A DNA stretch of 8,802 nt from Gammaproteobacteria bacterium (lineage in GTDB: Bacteria > Pseudomonadota > Gammaproteobacteria > Xanthomonadales > Xanthomonadaceae), in contig JAUIJO010000140.1 of assembly GCA_030431185.1 (NCBI GenBank), positions 1 to 8,802 of the forward strand. The letters run 5' to 3'. Made by a program: the position numbers and the translations under genes. Under the pieces are notes generated by a model. That model searched no databases. It had not been told where the DNA came from and worked only from the letters and a program-made list of their open reading frames with translations. Below, one piece after another: positions 1 through 4,918 of this stretch; positions within the stretch are counted from its first letter, which is position 1, and each line of letters starts with the position of its first letter.

Positions 1-2
1 GC

Positions 3-326
3 AAACTCGAGGTACTGGGCGTCACTTTTGACCCGGAGTCATCGCGCTTAATTCCCGGCCTGATTGGCCTTGCCCTGATCTATGTGTATGCGGCTCTCGT
101 TGTCTCGCGCGCGGAGGCAGCTGACTACTTCGTGTCCGACCCAGCACAACTGGAGCGTCTAAAGAGCGGGTCTGATGCAGATAAGGCCAGGAGAATCGTT
201 TCCGCCTTCTTCCTGCCATTTTCGCTTTTTGCCTACGCGGGACCTCTTTTGATCGGGCTGCTTTCAATTTTCCTTCTTTGGCGCGACATTATTGCAGTGC
301 TCGCAGCGTTGTGGTCCGCGCTGTGA
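3..326 (+). CDS. Cassette 1: hypothetical membrane protein, N-terminus cut by window edge
   Basis: The frame is open from the first complete codon (base 3) to TGA at 324-326, giving 107 visible residues. A GTG at 84 could be taken as the start, but the upstream residues read as good protein, including a hydrophobic stretch interrupted by that GTG, so the true start is probably left of the window. Visible residues 16-34 (LIPGLIGLALIYVYAALVV) form one likely transmembrane helix. Residues 37-64 are a charged loop, and 65-93 are a long hydrophobic segment followed by a short one near the C-terminus. It is therefore probably a small inner-membrane protein with two or three helices. The stop lies one base before attC1, as expected for a cassette gene. 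I do not recognise the family and no function is claimed. Confidence 0.72.
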   Translation, partial: KLEVLGVTFDPESSRLIPGLIGLALIYVYAALVVSRAEAADYFVSDPAQLERLKSGSDADKARRIVSAFFLPFSLFAYAGPLLIGLLSIFLLWRDIIAVLAALWSAL

Positions 327-327
327 G

Positions 328-387
328 TTCTAACAATTCCTTCAAGCCGACGCCGCTTCGCGGCGCGGCTTAAGTCAGGTGTTAGGC
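328..387 (+). repeat. attC1 recombination site (60 bp)
   Basis: The site starts with TTCTAAC at 328-334 and ends with the core GTTAGGC at 381-387; five of seven outer positions pair. The inner inverted repeat is AAGCCG (344-349) against CGGCTT (366-371), then CGCCG (351-355) against CGGCG (361-365), with a short CTTCG tip. A350 has no partner, so on the bottom strand, which is the recombining strand in attC sites, it gives an extrahelical T. Such bases orient the integrase. This is a complete, well-folded attC of the same type as that of the aadA cassettes. Confidence 0.93.
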
Positions 388-393
388 CTCGCA

Positions 394-741
394 ATGAGCT
401 ACGTGAGCATTGAAGAACTAGAGCTGCTGAGCTTCTTTGAGGTTGAGCCTTCACGGGCTGATCTTGACGTCCCGTGGCCGTACAACGAACTCACGTATCA
501 ACTTGTTCTCGGTCAGTATTTGATCTCTTTCATCATTTCTCCGTCGTACCGAGATCTATCGTTGTCCGTTACCAGCGAGGGAGCGCAGATCTACAGTTTC
601 CAGGGACGCTCAATCAAAGACGTCCGGTATCACAAGGATGCTGATGTTGAGACTCTGGAGTTGGTTGTTTCTAGCCGTGACACAATTTGGCTTCGGCTTC
701 GCCCCAATCTTGTCATTACGCAGGACGCGAGCGAGGCCTAA
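394..741 (+). CDS. Cassette 2: hypothetical protein, 115 aa
   Basis: I start at ATG 394 (MSYVSIEELELL). An in-frame GTG at 379 lies inside attC1 and would add five residues encoded by the recombination site, so I reject it. The AGG at 384-386, part of the attC core GTTAGGC, is 7 bases before the ATG and is the only Shine-Dalgarno-like sequence. The protein is soluble, has no signal peptide or membrane helix, and its alternating hydrophobic pattern (residues 30-60 and 80-108) suggests mostly beta strands. A conspicuous segment is PWPYNELTYQ. The TAA stop is inside the next attC (GCCTAAC), and the last two residues, Glu-Ala, are encoded at the attC edge. I do not recognise a family; size and context are typical of cassette proteins of unknown function. 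Confidence 0.82.
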   Translation: MSYVSIEELELLSFFEVEPSRADLDVPWPYNELTYQLVLGQYLISFIISPSYRDLSLSVTSEGAQIYSFQGRSIKDVRYHKDADVETLELVVSSRDTIWLRLRPNLVITQDASEA

Positions 742-789
742 CAATTCATTCAAGCCGCTTCGCGGCGCGGCTTAATTCAGGTGTTAGAC
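736..789 (+). repeat. attC2 recombination site (54 bp, shortened upper stem)
   Basis: The outer cores are GCCTAAC (736-742) and GTTAGAC (783-789). The inner stem is AAGCCG (752-757) against CGGCTT (768-773). Relative to attC1, six bases (equivalent to ACGCCG) are missing after AAGCCG. This removes the 5' arm of the upper stem together with the unpaired A. What remains can also pair GCCGC (754-758) with GCGGC (762-766), which competes with the normal fold. The remaining sequence is almost identical to attC1, so this is clearly the same site type carrying a deletion. Confidence 0.9.
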
Positions 790-792
790 CTA

Positions 793-1131
793 ATGGGCAG
801 CAATGACCTCGACCGGATCGAATGGCATGACCTACCGTTAGTCGCCCTGACGGTGACTGCTGTGGGCGTGCAACTTGTGGTCTCGGTCTATGACGAAACT
901 GCTGGTGCCTACGTGGGCCGTGGCCTCCGTCTCACCCATCCCAAGCAGCTTTCCTTTCAGATTGCCGGCCAGGTCTTGGAAGCGGATCTGGCCAATCTCG
1001 AAGTCAGCACCTTTTCCTACACGCTCAGCCCGGAAGGCCTGCTCACTGGCAAAATCGGCATACTGGTGAGCAACGCAGGCTTCTGGGAAATCAGCGTCAC
1101 GGATGCACAGTGGCAGCTGGCTGAGGCCTAA
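793..1131 (+). CDS. Cassette 3: hypothetical protein, 112 aa
   Basis: I choose ATG 793 (MGSNDLDRIEWHDLPL), three bases after the attC2 core. An in-frame GTG at 781 sits inside attC2 and is rejected. AGG at 779-781, within attC2, is the nearest weak Shine-Dalgarno, 11 bases upstream. The protein is acidic and soluble, with no signal peptide, cysteines or membrane helix. It has an alternating pattern of beta-strand-like segments (residues 16-33, 50-60, 68-82, 88-108). The N-terminal IEWHDLP motif followed by strands may be characteristic of a family, but I cannot name it. The TAA stop lies within attC3 and the last residues Glu-Ala come from the attC edge, as in cassette 2. No function is assigned. 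Confidence 0.82.
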   Translation: MGSNDLDRIEWHDLPLVALTVTAVGVQLVVSVYDETAGAYVGRGLRLTHPKQLSFQIAGQVLEADLANLEVSTFSYTLSPEGLLTGKIGILVSNAGFWEISVTDAQWQLAEA

Positions 1132-1185
1132 CAATTCGTCCCAGCCGACGCCACTTCGCGGCTCGGCTTAACTCAGATGTTAGGC
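1126..1185 (+). repeat. attC3 recombination site (60 bp)
   Basis: The outer cores GCCTAAC (1126-1132) and GTTAGGC (1179-1185) are perfectly complementary. The inner stem is AGCCG (1143-1147) against CGGCT (1164-1168), with A1148 unpaired as in attC1. The upper stem (1149-1153 against 1159-1163) is imperfect, with mismatches at both ends, and the base before AGCCG is C instead of A. It is the most diverged of the three sites but keeps the cores, the length and the extrahelical base, so it may still recombine. Confidence 0.9.
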
Positions 1186-1259
1186 GCGCCGGACTCACTG
1201 TGTCAGCTTGTGAGATTGATCGTACTTAGAGTCAATGCGCCGCAATGGCACACAACCCT

Positions 1260-1266
1260 GAGGGGG
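1260..1266 (+). promoter_or_regulatory. Ribosome binding site of the 72-aa gene
   Basis: GAGGGGG lies 7 bases before ATG 1274. Unlike cassettes 2 and 3, whose ATG directly follows the attC core, this last unit has an 88-base leader (1186-1273) and its own Shine-Dalgarno. I see no convincing -35/-10 pair in that leader. Confidence 0.7.
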
Positions 1267-1273
1267 ACTCCTC

Positions 1274-1492
1274 ATGCCTAACTTCATCATCAACTCAAAC
1301 CCGCAGTCAAACGGGGACCATGAAGTGCACAATTCCACTGCTGGCTGTTCGTACATGCCAGCGCCGGCGAATCAGGTTGATCTCGGGTACCACCCGAACT
1401 GCCAAAGCGCGGTTGCGGATGCAAAGCGCCGCTGGCCGACAAACCGGATCAACGGATGCTACTGGTGTGCAAGTGCTTGCCACACGAGTTAG
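1274..1492 (+). CDS. Small Cys/His-rich hypothetical protein, 72 aa (last unit of the array)
   Basis: The start is ATG 1274, supported by GAGGGGG 7 bases upstream; the stop is TAG 1490-1492. The protein has five cysteines (25, 43, 62, 65, 69) and several histidines (16, 19, 40, 70). The C-terminal CYWCASACH (C-x2-C-x3-C-H) looks like a metal-binding or disulfide-bonded knuckle. The motif NGDHEVH (13-19), then Cys-x2-Met-Pro, LG and NGC-x2-C, matches my memory of a widespread family of uncharacterised small bacterial proteins, although I cannot give a family name. There is no signal peptide. It follows attC3 and belongs to the array by position, but no attC follows it. An overlapping frame (1245-1541) is a shadow. 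A metal-binding role is inference only. Confidence 0.75.
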   Translation: MPNFIINSNPQSNGDHEVHNSTAGCSYMPAPANQVDLGYHPNCQSAVADAKRRWPTNRINGCYWCASACHTS

Positions 1493-1629
1493 GTGCAAGG
1501 GCTGCGCGGGTGAACCAACACTCCAAGCGCAACACCCGTGACCGTATGAGCAAGAGGATGGAGGCGAACAAGCGCCTTCTGACGAACCAAAAGCCGACCG
1601 ACTCGTCGTCATCAACGCGAGGAGACACC
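1493..1629. other. Junction between the integron array and chromosomal genes
   Basis: This 137-base stretch contains no attC, tRNA, repeat or gene I can support. GTTAGGT at 1488-1494, overlapping the stop of the 72-aa gene, resembles a core site but has no partner RYYYAAC or hairpin. The region is in frame with the GFA gene downstream (including an ATG at 1546), but that translation is low-complexity and lacks a ribosome binding site. A loose inverted repeat (CGGGTG 1507-1512, CACCCG 1533-1538) has a 20-base loop and no T run. The GFA promoter should lie here but I cannot identify it. Confidence 0.5.
1619..1624 (+). promoter_or_regulatory. Ribosome binding site deciding the GFA start
   Basis: GAGGAG lies 5 bases before ATG 1630. 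The alternative in-frame starts further upstream (1456, 1546) have no such sequence, so this fixes the start of the GFA-family gene. Confidence 0.75.
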
Positions 1630-2031
1630 ATGGACACTCCCAACGAACGCGTGGCCGCCTGCAGTTGCGGCCAGCTCACGGCACGCACCCGGGGCGAACC
1701 GGTTCGGGTGTCGATATGCCATTGCCTGGCCTGCCAGCGGCGCACGGGCGGTGTGTTCAGCGCGCAGGCGCGGTTTCCGCTGGATGCGGTGGAACTGGCT
1801 GGTGAAAGTCGGACGCACTCACTGGTGGGCGACGAGGGCACGCGGGCGCACTTCCACTTCTGCCCGGAATGCGGGGGCACGGTCTACTACCTGATGGAGG
1901 CCTTCCCCGACATGGTGGCGATCCCGGTGGGCGCGTTCGCCGACCCGGGATTCCCGCCGCCGATGGTATCGGTGTACGGGAATCGCAAGCACGGCTGGGT
2001 GCGCCTGCCCGAGGGCATCGAGCAGATGTGA
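1630..2031 (+). CDS. GFA-family (glutathione-dependent formaldehyde-activating enzyme/CENP-V-like) zinc protein, 133 aa
   Basis: The protein has the Cys pattern of the GFA/Mss4-like beta-tent fold: C11-x-C13, C30-x-C32-x2-C35 (in ICHCLACQRRTG) and C78-x2-C81 (in HFCPECGG). These are the usual seven zinc-binding cysteines, with two zinc sites in studied members. Length matches the family (about 120-160 aa). The founding member binds glutathione and speeds formation of S-hydroxymethylglutathione from formaldehyde, but most members are untested, so substrate and role here are unknown. It is probably cytosolic. Start ATG 1630 is set by GAGGAG. It stands alone between the integron end and a convergent operon, with composition like the chromosome rather than the cassettes, so I regard it as the first core gene past the array. 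Confidence 0.92.
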   Translation: MDTPNERVAACSCGQLTARTRGEPVRVSICHCLACQRRTGGVFSAQARFPLDAVELAGESRTHSLVGDEGTRAHFHFCPECGGTVYYLMEAFPDMVAIPVGAFADPGFPPPMVSVYGNRKHGWVRLPEGIEQM

Positions 2032-2043
2032 GCGCCAGCGGGC

Positions 2044-2063
2044 GGGGCGGGATGCGCCGCCCC
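2044..2063. terminator. Possible bidirectional hairpin between convergent genes
   Basis: GGGGCGG (2044-2050) pairs perfectly with CCGCCCC (2057-2063) around a 6-base loop, in the 42-base gap between the GFA stop and the stop of the converging dehydrogenase gene. It would be a stable 7-bp all-GC stem on either strand. There is no T run on either side, so it does not meet the classical intrinsic-terminator rule. The position, serving both genes, is the main argument. An 8-C run (2060-2067) overlaps the right arm. Confidence 0.35.
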
Positions 2064-2073
2064 CCCCAAGCCC

Positions 2074-3192
2074 TCAGTGGGCGATGCGCAGGCGCCGGTA
2101 GCGCTCCAGGTGTTCGTCGGTGCCGCCGAAGCGGAGTTCGAAGGCGAGCAGTCGCTTGAAGTAGTGGCTGACGTCGAGCTCGTCGGTCATGCCCATGCCG
2201 CCGTGCAGCTGCACGGATTGCTGGCCGATGAAGCGTGCCGCCTGTCCCATCAGGCCCTTGGCCGCGGACAGCTGTGCCTGGCGCTCGTCGCGGTCCGTCG
2301 TGTCGGCCTGGTCCGCGGCGAGATAGGCCATGGAGCGCGCCTGTTCCAGGTGCATGAGCATGTCGGCCATGCGGTGCTGCAGGGCCTGGAAGCCGCCGAT
2401 CGGCATGCCGAACTGCACGCGCGATCGCGTGTACTCGATCGTCGCCCGCAGGATCCGCTCCATGGCGCCCAGGGCTTCCGCGCACAGGGCCGCCAGGCCG
2501 ATGTCGACGACGGCGAGCAGCGCTTCGGTCGCGTCCTCGCCCAGGCGCGCGTCGGCGCCGACGCGGACGCCGTCGAAGCGGAGGTCGGCGACGCGTTGCT
2601 CGTCGATGCTGGTGTAGGCGTCCATCGCGAGGCCGGCGGCATCGGGCGGTACCGCGAACAGGCCGATGCCGTCCCCCACCCGCGCCGACACCAGGACCAG
2701 GCCGGCCAGCGGCGCGTGGTAGACGGCCTGCTTGGCGCCGTCGATACGCCAGCCATCGCCTTCGGCCGTGGCGGTGGTGCCCAGCCCAACGCTACCGGGC
2801 GCCAGTCCCGTCTCGTCGTGGGCGAGTACGGTGACCAGCTCGCCGGCGGCCATGGCGGGCAGCCACTCGGCGCGCTGTGCGTCGGAGCCGAGCCGGACGA
2901 TGGCCTGGCTGGCGACGATCGCGCTGGACAGGAAGGGCTCGAGCAGGAGGCCCTCGCCGATCGCGCGCGACACCAGCAGGGTGCCGACGGGCCCGGCATC
3001 GATGCCGCCCTCGGCTTCCGGCAGCACCAGCGCCAGCAGCCCCAGTTCGGCGAGCTCGTTCCAGACCGCGCGCGACCATCCTTCATCGGACGCGCGCACG
3101 CCGTTGCGGGCTTCGAAGTCGTAGCGCTCGGCGATGAAGCGCTGGGTGGTGTCCAGCAGCATCTGCTGCTCATCGGTGAATGAAAAATCCAT
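2074..3192 (-). CDS. Acyl-CoA dehydrogenase, PimD-like small subunit, 372 aa
   Basis: This FAD-dependent flavoenzyme family introduces an alpha-beta double bond into acyl-CoA. The usual layout is visible: an N-terminal helical domain (about 1-120), a middle beta domain, and a C-terminal helical domain from about 220 with QFGMPIGGFQALQHRMADM (260-278) and QLHGGMGMTDE (328-338), both FAD/subunit contact regions. The first signature is degenerate (DETGLAPGS, 126-134). At the usual catalytic Glu position of the C-terminal YEGT-like motif it has FGGTDE (355-360), and at the alternative helix-G position it has Gly232, so it seems to lack a base. This fits the small subunit of PimC/PimD-type heteromeric enzymes. 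Start ATG 3192 follows the upstream gene by 8 bp, and GAGGT (3198-3202) overlaps that gene's stop, suggesting translational coupling. It is the last gene of the operon. Confidence 0.9.
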   Translation of the reverse strand: MDFSFTDEQQMLLDTTQRFIAERYDFEARNGVRASDEGWSRAVWNELAELGLLALVLPEAEGGIDAGPVGTLLVSRAIGEGLLLEPFLSSAIVASQAIVRLGSDAQRAEWLPAMAAGELVTVLAHDETGLAPGSVGLGTTATAEGDGWRIDGAKQAVYHAPLAGLVLVSARVGDGIGLFAVPPDAAGLAMDAYTSIDEQRVADLRFDGVRVGADARLGEDATEALLAVVDIGLAALCAEALGAMERILRATIEYTRSRVQFGMPIGGFQALQHRMADMLMHLEQARSMAYLAADQADTTDRDERQAQLSAAKGLMGQAARFIGQQSVQLHGGMGMTDELDVSHYFKRLLAFELRFGGTDEHLERYRRLRIAH

Positions 3193-3200
3193 GGTCGACC

Positions 3201-4361
<1,161 letters not shown>

Positions 4362-4376
4362 GGCGATGGGTCCTCG

Positions 4377-4853
4377 TCAACCGGTATGGGAAGGGGTGTT
4401 CGGGTAGTAGCGCACCAGCACCTGCGCGACGCAGACCGGCTTGCCGCCCGCCTCCGGCTCGACGACGGCGGTCCAGCACGCCTGCGTGCAGTCGTCCAGC
4501 GCGGTGAGCGAGTCGAGGCTGAGGCGTGCGCGCACGCGACTGCCGGCCGGCAGGGGCGCAGGGAAGCGGACGCGGTCGAGGCCGTAGTTGAGGGCCATGC
4601 CGACGCCGCGGATCTCGAGCGTGGACTGCATCACCCCGGGCAGCAGCGACAGGGTCAGGTAGCCGTGCGCGATCGTGGTCCTGAACGGCGACTCGCGGCG
4701 CGCACGCTCGGGATCGACATGGATCCACTGCTGGTCGCCGGTGGCATCGGCGAACCGTTGGATGCGGGCCTGGTCGACTTCGCACCAGTCGCTGCAGGCG
4801 ACTTCGCGCCCGATCCAGTCCCCCAGCGCCGCGAGTTCGACGACGACGGTCAT
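4377..4853 (-). CDS. MaoC-like dehydratase, single hotdog domain, 158 aa
   Basis: The protein is a single hotdog-fold domain of the MaoC/NodN type, usually an (R)-specific enoyl-CoA hydratase. ATGDQQWIHVDP (37-48) contains the catalytic Asp40 and His45 with the family's five-residue spacing, and IAHGYLTLSLLP (61-72) is the helix and Gly segment after it. The start is ATG 4853 (MTVVVELA), set by AGGGGGA six bases upstream; the longer frame would need a TTG at 4892. It lies 15 bp before the PimC-like gene and 65 bp after the large dehydrogenase, in the same direction, so it is very probably in the operon. The (R)-specificity is a family inference; some members act on other substrates. Confidence 0.92.
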   Translation of the reverse strand: MTVVVELAALGDWIGREVACSDWCEVDQARIQRFADATGDQQWIHVDPERARRESPFRTTIAHGYLTLSLLPGVMQSTLEIRGVGMALNYGLDRVRFPAPLPAGSRVRARLSLDSLTALDDCTQACWTAVVEPEAGGKPVCVAQVLVRYYPNTPSHTG

Positions 4854-4918
4854 GCCGCGTCCCCCTGGACGGTGGATGGCGCCTTCAGGCAACGATGCAT
4901 CGCGGATCTCCGGTCATG
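4854..4918 (-). other. 65-bp intra-operon gap with a 10-bp palindrome
   Basis: This is the longest spacer in the operon, between the large dehydrogenase and the MaoC gene. It holds the MaoC ribosome binding site and a perfect palindrome CGATGCATCG at 4893-4902. I see no terminator with a T run and no clear promoter. An internal promoter or operator is possible but not shown. Confidence 0.4.
4860..4866 (-). promoter_or_regulatory. Ribosome binding site deciding the MaoC start
   Basis: Read on the minus strand this is AGGGGGA, with six bases to ATG 4853. It lies inside the longer open frame that begins with TTG at 4892, and so argues for the shorter protein. Confidence 0.7.

Larger units (their letters stand above)
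1..1492 (+). mobile_element. Distal part of an integron gene-cassette array
   Basis: Three direct-repeated attC sites each follow a + strand gene immediately and are spaced about 400 bp apart, the standard layout of integron cassettes. Each attC ends in a GTTRRRY core, and recombination would cut between the G and the first T. That gives cassette 2 = 382-783 and cassette 3 = 784-1179. Cassette 1 runs from beyond the left edge to 381, and unit 4 begins at 1180. Because attC lies 3' of its gene, intI and attI should be to the left, outside the window. Unit 4 has no attC, so the right limit of the array is unclear; I end it at the stop codon of the last small gene. Gene-bearing cassettes with unknown proteins and similar attC sites suggest a sedentary chromosomal integron rather than a resistance integron, but the integrase is not visible. 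Confidence 0.88.

Noticed and set aside
838..1134. 98-aa minus-strand frame opposite cassette 3, considered as a toxin-antitoxin partner
   Set aside because: It covers nearly the whole cassette gene antisense, has no ribosome binding site I can see and no family features.
1200..1228. Possible promoter before the 72-aa gene (GTGTCA, 17-base spacer, TACTTA)
   Set aside because: The -35 matches four of six but the -10 matches only about two of six. Not good enough to report.
1488..1494. GTTAGGT resembling an attC core
   Set aside because: It has no matching RYYYAAC partner and no stem between, and it overlaps the stop of the 72-aa gene. A chance match is likely.
1507..1538. Inverted repeat CGGGTG / CACCCG
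   Set aside because: The loop is 20 bases, the stem only 6, and no T run follows; too weak for a terminator.
1456..1629. N-terminal extension of the GFA gene
   Set aside because: The frame is open, but the translation is low-complexity and lacks a ribosome binding site, and GAGGAG directly precedes ATG 1630, where family similarity begins.
1757..2485. 242-aa open frame on the minus strand
   Set aside because: It overlaps the GFA gene and the end of the dehydrogenase in the wrong frame and is rich in Arg, Pro and Ala like other shadows.
2077..3183. 368-aa open frame on the + strand
   Set aside because: It mirrors the small-subunit dehydrogenase gene on the opposite strand and has no recognisable domain.
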